Source of the DNA: an uncultured Clostridia bacterium
GTDB lineage: Bacteria > Bacillota > Clostridia > Oscillospirales > JAAYOS01
Assembly (NCBI GenBank): GCA_947630675.1
Contig: CANRIN010000016.1
Coordinates: 1-35,274, forward strand
Reading direction: 5' to 3'
Length of the DNA: 35,274 bases
Shown here: one piece after another, positions 18,867 through 25,620 of the stretch
Layout of the letters: each line of letters begins with the position of its first letter
How positions within the stretch are numbered: position 1 is the first letter of the stretch
Program-made: the position numbers and the translations under genes
Notes under the pieces: generated by a model
The model's input: the letters and a program-made list of their open reading frames with translations, nothing else
Database searches by the model: none
What the model was told of the DNA's origin: nothing

Positions 18867-20063
18867 CTAGAACTCGACTTTGAAGCTCACGGTAAACGCC
18901 GGGGTGAGACTTGCCGGGTCATCCGTAAAGTCCACCGTACAGAAATATGTGCTCCCATCCTCCTGCCTCTCGTTGAATGTTATACCGAACTCATATATGT
19001 ACGGAACGTAAGAGTCTTCCGGCACCAGGCTGGCAAATCCGCCCGACGGCCCCTCAATGGTGCCCTGCCAAGAGCCGGGAAAGATATCAACTTCGCCGCT
19101 TTCCTTCGAGACAAGGCGGGTGCTGCCGTCCGGATAAATCTCCTCAAGGCGGAGCGAATCTTCTATCAGCTTGTATTTATCTGACCCGTCCGGGAAAAGA
19201 AGCTCCAGACTTATTGCCGACCTGTCCTCCGGCACATTTCCCTCCTGACCTTCCGAACTTACACCATGATATATGTTCTGCCGTATATTCCCGAAAATGA
19301 GGCATTGTGAAGCGGCGTACTCATCGGGTATATCCGGTATTTCAATCATTGTGGAAAAGGTGTACCATTCGTACGGTGGATCCGAGTAGAGATAACCGAA
19401 CCAATAGGTCCATGTAATGCGATACGTTCCGGGAACGGTATACGGCATGTCTAGCACATATTTGTAACTTTTCCCACTGTCTACGGAGAAGTCCGCCCAA
19501 ACGCGGCCAATGTCGGTGTCATGCGGTGACGGCTCCCGGGTACGGCGTCCGTTGATGGCGGTAGTTATTACTCTGTGATAGCGATACTGCTCTGCGTAAT
19601 CCACCTCGACCCATCCGTCATCCGTTAGATATTCTATCTCGCCGGGGAGGACCTCCAACAGCTTGTTCGGATGCAGATTTGATATCCCGACCTCCAGATA
19701 AGGCCCGTCCCACCATCTGTATCCGTTGAGTGTCAGCCCGACATACTCGGTTTCGCCGGTGATTTCCAGCGGCAGTACCAGCTCGGTGAGCATATTTCCC
19801 TCTGTAGCGTCCACAAAAGCAAACGGGAGATGGTTTATCCCGTCCGACTCGGGGCTCTCGGACGCCTCCGGGCTCTCTGACGGCGCAGCGCTTTCGGCGG
19901 GCGAAGGACCTGCGTTGAGTGCGGGGCTTTCTTCGGGGATGCCGACATTCTCTCCCCTATGCGCGGGGACAAGGATGCAGCAGACCGCGAGCAGCGCGGC
20001 AAGCGCAATTGCAGCGCATATCCAGATGATCTTGCGGTTTTTTCTTCCGGAATCTGTATTCAT
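18867..20063 (-). CDS. Anchored extracellular protein of unknown function, possibly Ig-like
   Basis: 398 aa. Residues 1-10 are basic (SGRKNRK), then a TM helix (IIWICAAIALAALLAVCCIL, ~12-31), then a Pro/Ser/Glu linker (SPAESAAPSESPEASESPESDG), then a beta-rich exterior. The exterior seems to hold two related halves. One includes EYLTDDGWVEV and PGTYRITWTYWFGYLY; the other includes LRLEEIYPDGSTRL and YEFGITFNERQEDGSTYFCTV. PGTYRITW-type strands suggest a bacterial Ig-like fold, which I offer only as a possibility. ATG at 20063 follows AAGGAGG by 7 nt. A&T content is higher than in neighbouring genes, hinting at separate ancestry. No partner gene; no clear promoter seen. Confidence 0.8.
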   Translation of the reverse strand: MNTDSGRKNRKIIWICAAIALAALLAVCCILVPAHRGENVGIPEESPALNAGPSPAESAAPSESPEASESPESDGINHLPFAFVDATEGNMLTELVLPLEITGETEYVGLTLNGYRWWDGPYLEVGISNLHPNKLLEVLPGEIEYLTDDGWVEVDYAEQYRYHRVITTAINGRRTREPSPHDTDIGRVWADFSVDSGKSYKYVLDMPYTVPGTYRITWTYWFGYLYSDPPYEWYTFSTMIEIPDIPDEYAASQCLIFGNIRQNIYHGVSSEGQEGNVPEDRSAISLELLFPDGSDKYKLIEDSLRLEEIYPDGSTRLVSKESGEVDIFPGSWQGTIEGPSGGFASLVPEDSYVPYIYEFGITFNERQEDGSTYFCTVDFTDDPASLTPAFTVSFKVEF

Positions 20064-20193
20064 AACAATGCCTCCTTCCGGCCCGTGTATTCGGGCTTTA
20101 TCCGTATATGTCCGCACAACGCAAAACAGGGACAGCTTTTTGAAAAATTCAGAGAAATTTTTTTGCGGCGGAGCACTTACTGCCGAATAAACC

Positions 20194-20226
20194 ACAGTCT
20201 CCCGGCGCAGTGCGCCGGGAGACTGT
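20194..20226. terminator. Perfect 15-bp hairpin between minus-strand genes
   Basis: ACAGTCTCCCGGCGC / GCGCCGGGAGACTGT with a 3-nt loop. On the minus strand it follows the DUF4298 gene and is followed by GGTTTATT rather than a clean T-run, so termination is likely but not textbook. Confidence 0.65.
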
Positions 20227-20263
20227 ATCGGTCTACATGAAAATTATCGTGACTTCCTGATGG

Positions 20264-20545
20264 CTAAAAGAGCCTTGCCGCGGTCTTTCGGACGGCCTCG
20301 TCCGACGCCAGAAGGTCGAACACGGCGTCCTCCGACAGCACCCCGCGTTTGAGCTCCGGCGGGAGAAGCCCCGCCTCGTCGTCGCGGAAGTCGCTCTGCC
20401 AGTCGGTGCGGTAGTACTCGCGGAGCGCCGCCAGCTTCGGCAGCGCCGCCTCGTAGCCCTCGAGCGCCGCGAGAAGCGCCGTGACTGCCGCCTCCGCCTC
20501 GTCGAGATACCGCTCGTTCCGCTCTATCCGCTCTATGTCCGGCAT
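20264..20545 (-). CDS. DUF4298 domain protein
   Basis: 93-aa, largely helical. It starts MPDIERIERNERYLDEAEAAV, and carries LPKLAALREYYRTDWQSDF and LKRGVLSEDAVFDLL, the hallmarks of the DUF4298 family of small cytoplasmic Firmicutes proteins of unknown role. ATG at 20545 lies 8 nt after the stop of the M28 peptidase gene and has no recognisable ribosome site, so it probably depends on ribosomes finishing the upstream gene. The same reading frame continues upstream across the peptidase gene, but that part is antisense-free shadow and not protein. Confidence 0.85.
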   Translation of the reverse strand: MPDIERIERNERYLDEAEAAVTALLAALEGYEAALPKLAALREYYRTDWQSDFRDDEAGLLPPELKRGVLSEDAVFDLLASDEAVRKTAARLF

Positions 20546-20553
20546 GGAGGAGC

Positions 20554-21831
20554 TTACTTCGCCTCGGCGGGTTTCTTTGCGAGGTAGCGGTCGAGATCCT
20601 CGCGGATGTTCTTCGGGATGGTGCGCGGGACCGGGAATATCTTCGCGTTCACCATGCGGTCGCTGAACGCGACGGCAAACTCGGTGACGACCGCGAGCGC
20701 CTCCGGCGAGATGAGCGAGATCATGTCGTAGCGGGTGTGCATGAAGCCCATGCCCGGCATACCGGGGCCGCCGCCGCGCGCGAAGTTTATCGCGGGGATG
20801 CCCCTGTCCGCGAACGGCACCGAGTCGCTCGACATGATGCTCTGGCGGACGCCGGTGGAGTAGCCGAGCTCCTTTGCCATGAACTCGACGTATTTGCAGA
20901 GGCCCTCGTCCGCCGTGACGGCGGCGCTGTTCATACCGAGCACCGAGCCGCCGACGTCGGCATTGACCATAAAGACATGCTTCGGAAGCTCCTCCTCCGG
21001 TATCGAGGCGACATAAGCCTTCGAGCCGAGAAGCCCCAGCTCCTCCGAGCCGAAGAAGATGAAGCGGCAGGTACGGACCGGCGGATGCTCGACGAAGTGG
21101 CGGAGTATCTCCATTATCGTGACGCAGCCGGCGGCGTTGTCCCACACTCCGGGGCTGAACTCGACGCTGTCGTAGTGCGCGCCGAAGTCCACTATCTCAT
21201 CCGGCTTCTCTACGCCGGGTATCTCACAGACGACGTTGTGAGAGTTGTATTTTCTCGGCGAGGTGTGCAGCTCGATATGTACCTTCGTCGCGCCGCTCTT
21301 GAGTATTTCGAGCGCGTCGGTCATGCGGATGTGGAAGGCCGGCATGAGACCGTGCTCGCTGAGTGTCGGACGGAGGGTGCGCGTGTCGAGGTCGGTCTTC
21401 TCCACCTCGTCTATCACGGTGCCGCCCATCGTGACAAATCCCGCCGCGCCCGCGGCGATGAGCTTCTTGTAGTTGTCAGCGGTCATGCGCCCGTTTATGA
21501 GCACGACCTTGCCCGTTGCCTGCGCGAGCATGACGTCGTCAAACTGCTCGAGGTACATGAACTCATGGTCCTCTCCGCCCTCGGCGGTGCAGCCCGCGAG
21601 CTTGTAGCCCGTCACGGTGTACTTCTTATACTCCGGCTCAAGGACGGCAAACTCCGCCTTCTCGACCGTTCCGTCCTCCACTTCGAACGGGACCTGCTCC
21701 GCCTTGAGGCCGAGCGACGCTATCTCGTCCATGAGTATGTGCGCGGCGCGATCCTCCTCCGCGGTGCCGCTGATGCGCACAAAGCCCATCTTTTCAAGCA
21801 GATCGTACTGACGTTTTCCGCAAACTGCCAT
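20554..21831 (-). CDS. M28-family zinc aminopeptidase with PA-type insert
   Basis: 425 aa, no signal peptide, so probably cytoplasmic. A protease-associated-like insert sits at about 75-190. The M28 zinc ligands are His219 (GAHYDS), Asp231 (GVWDNAAG), Glu263/264 (GSEELGLLGS), Asp292 (NADVGGS) and His365 (FMHTRYD). All are present, so it should be active on peptides. ATG at 21831 follows GGGAGGT by 7 nt. It shares a transcript with the DUF4298 gene. Confidence 0.92.
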   Translation of the reverse strand: MAVCGKRQYDLLEKMGFVRISGTAEEDRAAHILMDEIASLGLKAEQVPFEVEDGTVEKAEFAVLEPEYKKYTVTGYKLAGCTAEGGEDHEFMYLEQFDDVMLAQATGKVVLINGRMTADNYKKLIAAGAAGFVTMGGTVIDEVEKTDLDTRTLRPTLSEHGLMPAFHIRMTDALEILKSGATKVHIELHTSPRKYNSHNVVCEIPGVEKPDEIVDFGAHYDSVEFSPGVWDNAAGCVTIMEILRHFVEHPPVRTCRFIFFGSEELGLLGSKAYVASIPEEELPKHVFMVNADVGGSVLGMNSAAVTADEGLCKYVEFMAKELGYSTGVRQSIMSSDSVPFADRGIPAINFARGGGPGMPGMGFMHTRYDMISLISPEALAVVTEFAVAFSDRMVNAKIFPVPRTIPKNIREDLDRYLAKKPAEAK

Positions 21832-21923
21832 ATTTCAAACCTCCCATTTTATTCGGCGCGGGAACCGTGCGCGCCGGAGCCTCCGCCGCGCCCTGCTCCT
21901 CCCTTGCCGCCGTAAGTACGATA

Positions 21924-21952
21924 ATTATACATCCGAACGGGGAAAATTGCAA
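21924..21952 (-). promoter_or_regulatory. Promoter of the M28 peptidase operon
   Basis: Minus-strand TTGCAA (21952-21947), a 17-bp spacer and TATAAT (21929-21924), about 93 bp before the ATG. Confidence 0.78.
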
Positions 21953-22100
21953 CCTCTGCGCGACTGATTTTCAAAAGAAAACGCTTTGCCGCGCACGGTG
22001 CGCCGCCATTTGCAGGATGACGTTGTGTATTCCTGCAAGATTTGTCGAAAGGCGGCGAAAAAGTTTGTCTATTTTACCGCTCGCGCGCATGTCGGCGCGG

Positions 22101-22109
22101 TGGTATAAT
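22101..22109 (+). promoter_or_regulatory. Extended -10 promoter of the C1B peptidase gene
   Basis: TGGTATAAT, an extended -10 with no good -35 at 17 bp. About 110 nt of leader follows. It contains a CGG-CAAG-CCG stem followed by TTTTT (22187-22200), too short for me to call a terminator. Confidence 0.6.
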
Positions 22110-22227
22110 TATTACGGTATCGCGAATAGGGATACCTGTACCGGAATTAAAAGCGGCTCTGCATCTCTCCCATTCGCGCACTGCGCGGCAAGGCCGTTTT
22201 TACATTTTAAATCAAGGAGGAACCATC

Positions 22228-23556
22228 ATGAAGAACGCCAAGCCCATTACCCCCGAAATGCTCGCGAAGTTCTCGGCGGCATACGACGCAAACCCGGTCT
22301 ACAAGACCCTCACGGTCGCTGTCAGCAAGAACGACCTCGCCGAGCTCGCGTGCGACGTCATGCAGACCACAAAGGATCAGTTTGCCTTTGCCATCGACCT
22401 GCCGACCGTCGGCGTCACCAATCAGCGCGCCAGCGGCCGCTGCTGGCTGTTCGCGGGCATGAACGTCCTGCGCGAGATAGTCGCGAAGAAGGCCAATGCC
22501 GACCGCATCGAGATCTCGCAGAACTACATAGCCTTCTGGGACAAGTTCGAGAAGATTAACTACTGCCTCGAGTCGATAATCGACACCGCTAACCTGCCGA
22601 CCTCCGACCGCACGGTCAACTGGATACTCGGCGGCCTTCAGGACGGCGGACAGTGGGACATGGTCGTCGACCTCGTCAAGAAGTACGGCGTCGTGCCGAT
22701 TTCCGTCATGCCCGAGACTCAGCAGTCCTGCAACACCCGCTCGGTCACGCAGATGGTCAACATGAAGCTCCGCGAGTACGCCGTCGAGCTCCGCGCGCTC
22801 GTCGCCGAGGGCAAGGATCCTCAGCCGCGCAAGGAGGAGATGCTCTGCGAGATGTACCGCGTGCTCTGCATCTGCTTCGGCAAGCCGGTCGAGAAGTTCG
22901 ACTTCGAGTGGATAGATAAGGACAAGGTCTACCACGCCGACCGCGGCCTCACCCCGAAGGAGTTCTATGACAAGTACGTCGGCCTCGACCTCGACGACTA
23001 TGTGTCGGTCATCAACGGGCCTACCGCCGACAAGCCGTTCGGCAAGAGCTACACCGTCGATTACCTCGGAAACGTCGTCGGCGGCAAAATAAAGTACCTC
23101 AACGTCCCGATGGACACCCTCAAGAAGCTCGTCGTCGACCAGCTGAAGAGCGGCGAGGTCGTGTGGTTCGGCAGCGACTGCGGCAAGTACGGCGACCGCA
23201 AGGGCGGCGTTTGGGATATCGACGCTTTCCATTACGGCGAGCTGCTCGGCGGCCTCACCTTCAACCTCACCAAGGAGCAGCGCCTCGACTACCGTGACAG
23301 CGCCATGAACCACGCCATGGTGATAACCGGCGTCAACTTCGGCGCGGACGGCGAGCCCGACCGCTGGAAGATCGAGAACAGCTGGGGCGACGAGGCCGGC
23401 AATCACGGCTACTTTGTCGCGAGCGCGAAGTGGTTCGATGAGTTCACCTATCAGGCGGTCATCAACCGCAAGTTCCTCTCCCCCGAGCTCAATGCCGCCT
23501 ACGACGCGGACCCGATAGTCCTCAAGCCGTGGGACCCGATGGGCTCCCTCGCGTAA
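22228..23556 (+). CDS. pepC: C1B cysteine aminopeptidase (PepC / bleomycin hydrolase family)
   Basis: 442 aa, the family's normal length; cytoplasmic, removes N-terminal residues from peptides. The catalytic triad is complete: Cys72 in SGRCWLFA, His362 in NHAMVITG, Asn384 in IENSWGDE. Other markers are LPTVGVTNQRASGRCW, QNYIAFWDKFEK and the VWFGSDCGK segment. In this family the C-terminus reaches into the active site; here it ends KPWDPMGSLA. ATG at 22228 follows AAGGAGG by 7 nt, although the frame stays open to 22042. Confidence 0.95.
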   Translation: MKNAKPITPEMLAKFSAAYDANPVYKTLTVAVSKNDLAELACDVMQTTKDQFAFAIDLPTVGVTNQRASGRCWLFAGMNVLREIVAKKANADRIEISQNYIAFWDKFEKINYCLESIIDTANLPTSDRTVNWILGGLQDGGQWDMVVDLVKKYGVVPISVMPETQQSCNTRSVTQMVNMKLREYAVELRALVAEGKDPQPRKEEMLCEMYRVLCICFGKPVEKFDFEWIDKDKVYHADRGLTPKEFYDKYVGLDLDDYVSVINGPTADKPFGKSYTVDYLGNVVGGKIKYLNVPMDTLKKLVVDQLKSGEVVWFGSDCGKYGDRKGGVWDIDAFHYGELLGGLTFNLTKEQRLDYRDSAMNHAMVITGVNFGADGEPDRWKIENSWGDEAGNHGYFVASAKWFDEFTYQAVINRKFLSPELNAAYDADPIVLKPWDPMGSLA

Positions 23557-23576
23557 ACAATTTCACAAAACAAGCA

Positions 23577-23610
23577 AAGGAGCGGGCTAAAGCCCGCTCC
23601 TTGTTCTTGT
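23577..23610 (+). terminator. Terminator of the C1B peptidase gene
   Basis: Perfect stem AAGGAGCGGGC / GCCCGCTCCTT with loop TAAA, followed by GTTCTTGTTTT. Confidence 0.87.
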
Positions 23611-23613
23611 TTT

Positions 23614-23666
23614 GCGAAGCCGCCGGACAGGGCTTTGCCCTGCCGGCGGCAAGCGCTGCGCTACGC
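23614..23666. repeat. Hairpin-forming intergenic repeat, copy B
   Basis: Counterpart of the repeat at 5012-5063: GCGAAGCCGCCGGACA, AGGGC-ttt-GCCCT, TGCCGGCGGCAAG, CGCTGCGCTACGC. It opens a ~400-bp non-coding block (23614-24020) packed with palindromes, including CCCAAACGGCGC/GCGCCGTTTGGG (23671-23698), GTTAGCGGC/GCCGCTAAC (23747-23767) and GCAATATTCGC/GCGAATATTGC (23945-23970). Apparent reading frames here differ in every frame and have no ribosome sites. Confidence 0.72.
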
Positions 23667-23680
23667 AATTCCCAAACGGC

Positions 23681-23745
23681 GCTTTGCGCCGTTTGGGAGC
23701 CCTTCCGATTGAAATGCTCGGCGGAAATGAATTCCGCCTGCGCGA
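23681..23745. repeat. 65-bp direct repeat, copy 1
   Basis: Runs from GCTTTGCGCCGTTTGGGAGC to CTGCGCGA and contains the hairpin GGCGGAA-atgaa-TTCCGCC. It matches 23797-23861 except for two paired positions in the stem. Confidence 0.85.
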
Positions 23746-23796
23746 AGTTAGCGGCTTTGCCGCTAACTTCAACCGCGCGAACCGGCGCGGAGCGGT

Positions 23797-23861
23797 GCTT
23801 TGCGCCGTTTGGGAGCCCTTCCGATTGAAATGCTCGCCGGAAATGAATTCCGGCTGCGCGA
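23797..23861. repeat. 65-bp direct repeat, copy 2
   Basis: Matches copy 1 at every position I compared except a G-to-C and the pairing C-to-G change, giving GCCGGAA-atgaa-TTCCGGC, so the stem is kept intact. The 51 bp between the copies contain a GTTAGCGGC/GCCGCTAAC hairpin. Confidence 0.85.
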
Positions 23862-24020
23862 TGCTGCCTTCGGCAACATCACCCGCTGCGAACAGCGAAA
23901 GTGCAAACCTGTTCTTCATCCTACATTCTACTGCCCTCGCTCGCAATATTCGCCTTGCGAATATTGCCCGACTTTGAGCTAAATAAAAGGCGGAGCGGCG
24001 CTTTGCGCCGTCGCGGGCGC

Positions 24021-24242
24021 TCACTTCTTGCCGAAAAGCCCTCCGAGCGCTCCGCCTATCTTGTCGACCGATATCTTGGCCTTCACTCCGTCCACTATCT
24101 TCGATATCTGGTCGTCCGGAAGGTCGACGCCGATAAGTCCCTCCACCGTGTGAATCGGGTCGCTTTTGAACTTCTCCGCGATGGCGCCGTCGCCCTTGAT
24201 CTTATCCACTATCTCGTCTATTTTGCCCTTTATCGCATCCAT
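24021..24242 (-). CDS. Small helical protein, 73 aa, function unknown
   Basis: MDAIKGKIDEIVDKIKGDG opens two amphipathic helices, then EKFKSDPIHTVEGLIGVDLPDDQISKIVDGVKAKI and the glycine-rich end GGALGGLFGKK. Similar small proteins with a GVDLPDDQ turn occur in Clostridia as far as I recall; no role is known to me. ATG at 24242 follows AAAGGAG by 8 nt; seven in-frame codons upstream are not used. No signal peptide or TM helix. It has its own promoter inside a large inverted repeat. Confidence 0.82.
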   Translation of the reverse strand: MDAIKGKIDEIVDKIKGDGAIAEKFKSDPIHTVEGLIGVDLPDDQISKIVDGVKAKISVDKIGGALGGLFGKK

Positions 24243-24311
24243 ACGAATTTCTCCTTTCGGCATGTCCCGCCGGAAACAGCGCCGCCCGCAGTACGGAGCC
24301 GGAACGGCGCT

Positions 24312-24350
24312 GAACCGTGATATAATAACGCAGTTATTATATCACGGTTC
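24312..24350. repeat. 18-bp perfect inverted repeat carrying TATAAT on both strands
   Basis: GAACCGTGATATAATAAC (24312-24329), spacer GCA, and the exact reverse complement (24333-24350). Each arm contains TATAAT, one per strand. The centre lies about 90 bp before the 73-aa gene. It could be an operator that overlaps the -10 region, or the end hairpin of the upstream 24385-25560 gene, although no T-run follows. Confidence 0.8.
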
Positions 24351-24364
24351 CCAACTGTATACAA
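24336..24364 (-). promoter_or_regulatory. Promoter of the 73-aa protein gene
   Basis: Minus-strand TTGTAT (24364-24359), a 17-bp spacer and TATAAT (24341-24336), the last inside the right arm of the inverted repeat. Confidence 0.6.
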
Positions 24365-24384
24365 GCCCGGGCACGGCTGCCATT

Positions 24385-25560
24385 CTATACGCCGACCGCG
24401 GCTGTCCTTTCCGTCCGGCCTGCACTCTCATAGCCGTTTGTCAGTATCCTGAACTCTCCGTTTGTCCGGATCTCCCGGTAGAAGAACGGGTTTCTCTCTG
24501 CCCACTCCGGGTCTAAACCGGCCCTTTTCTCGTACTCCTCGAAGGCCTTGACATACCCCATGTGCAGAGTCTCTTCCGCATCGAGCCGCACCTGCACGGC
24601 GCGCTCAAAGGAGGAGTAGCTACCTAGGTTGTAGTGTTTTCCCCTGAAAGTGATGGACACACGGTATTTTCCGTTTTTCATCAGAAAAAGTCCGCGAAAT
24701 CCTGCCTTGTTCCTGCCGGTCTCGGTACATGGCCGCCGGAGTATCTCAACGCATGTGTCGTCCTGATAGTGCATGTGGTCGTGCATCTTCCCGCTCTGCT
24801 CGCGGTTCCAGCAGCCGCAGCTCTGTGTGAGCCCGCGCAGCAGGCTCTCCGTATGGACGTCTAGCTCCTTTCCGCAGTCGCACCGGCAGTGCCAGTAGCT
24901 GTTCTTCACCCGGCTGTCCTTGTTTACGTGATACAGCGCCGTCAGGCGGCCGAACCTCTGCCCCGTAAGGTCATACTTATTGAAAGACTCGCTGTTTCTT
25001 TTGCACCCGCAGCTTCGGGTCTTGCCGCTTTTCAGCTGAAGGGCGCGTACGGTCAGTTCCTTTCCGTAGCTGCATCTGCACAGCCAGCGCACTCTGCCGG
25101 CCTTATCGTTCTCGACGCGGCGCAGTACTGTAAGCTCGCCGAACTGCCGTCCGGTCAGATCCTCCGCATGGCTTTTGGAGGCGTACTGCTTCGGAACGCA
25201 GCCGCAGCTCATGACATTTCCGCTCACAAGCTGACGGCGTGTGGCGAGCGTTTCGCCGCCGCAGTCGCATTTGCAGCGCCAGCGGATGACCCCCTCCCCT
25301 GTCCGGAGGCCGGAATCACCCACAACGGTAAGCATTCCGAAACGCCGGCCAACGAGGTCGTTCACCTTCGGCCGCGCCGGTTCCGGCACACATCCGCAGT
25401 TCCGGACCGTGCCGCTGACGAGCTGATGACGTATGGCGAGCACTTCTCCGCCGCAGTCGCAGCGGCACCGCCACAGTACGCTGTTGCCCTTTCTCTCTCC
25501 CGAATCCTCCACCACCGTAAGCATCCCGAAACGCTGCCCGATAAAATCCGCATTATTCAT
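24385..25560 (-). CDS. Four Cys-rich zinc-ribbon-like modules plus AP2-like domain, putative DNA-binding protein
   Basis: 391 aa. Four tandem modules of ~54 residues (5-57, 68-121, 134-186, 197-250) share the pattern D-x-x-G-x-x-F-G-x-L-T, then W-x-C-x-C-D-C-G, then L-x-S-G-x-x-x-S-C-G-C, with five cysteines each that could bind metal. Module 3 reads CRCSYG, replacing one cysteine by Tyr165. The segment ~268-336 (GFRGLFLMKNGKYRVSITFRGKHYNLGSYSSFERAVQVRLDAE) has the strands and helix of an AP2/integrase-type DNA-binding domain. Proteins of this build are common in phages and mobile DNA of Firmicutes; I see no nuclease motif. ATG at 25560 has a weak AGAGGATG site. It lies 60 bp after the adhesin stop on the same strand and may be co-transcribed. 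Confidence 0.78.
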   Translation of the reverse strand: MNNADFIGQRFGMLTVVEDSGERKGNSVLWRCRCDCGGEVLAIRHQLVSGTVRNCGCVPEPARPKVNDLVGRRFGMLTVVGDSGLRTGEGVIRWRCKCDCGGETLATRRQLVSGNVMSCGCVPKQYASKSHAEDLTGRQFGELTVLRRVENDKAGRVRWLCRCSYGKELTVRALQLKSGKTRSCGCKRNSESFNKYDLTGQRFGRLTALYHVNKDSRVKNSYWHCRCDCGKELDVHTESLLRGLTQSCGCWNREQSGKMHDHMHYQDDTCVEILRRPCTETGRNKAGFRGLFLMKNGKYRVSITFRGKHYNLGSYSSFERAVQVRLDAEETLHMGYVKAFEEYEKRAGLDPEWAERNPFFYREIRTNGEFRILTNGYESAGRTERTAAVGV

Positions 25561-25578
25561 ATATCATCCTCTATGCAT

Positions 25579-25607
25579 GGCGGCGGACAGGAACCCCATC
25601 CGCCGCC
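25579..25607. other. Perfect 9-bp hairpin between the adhesin and AP2-like genes
   Basis: GGCGGCGGA / TCCGCCGCC with an 11-nt loop. It has no T-run on either side, so it may reduce rather than end transcription from the adhesin gene into the next gene. Confidence 0.55.
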
Positions 25608-25620
25608 CGCAGGGCTCACA

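Noticed and set aside
20264..21145. A 293-codon minus-strand frame containing the DUF4298 sequence
   Set aside because: Only the last 93 codons make a protein family member; the upstream part is out of frame with the M28 peptidase and Arg/Gly-rich. The ATG at 20545 is the supported start.
22042..22227. 62 extra N-terminal codons for the C1B peptidase
   Set aside because: The extension covers the promoter region and lacks a ribosome site; ATG 22228 has an AAGGAGG site and gives the normal family length.
23614..23990. CRISPR array or tRNA cluster as explanation of the repeats
   Set aside because: Only two 65-bp copies with an unequal spacer, strongly palindromic units, and no cloverleaf.
23587..24024. 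Several overlapping 60-145-codon open frames on both strands
   Set aside because: They are built entirely from the hairpin repeats; the same repeat is read in different frames, and none has a ribosome site.
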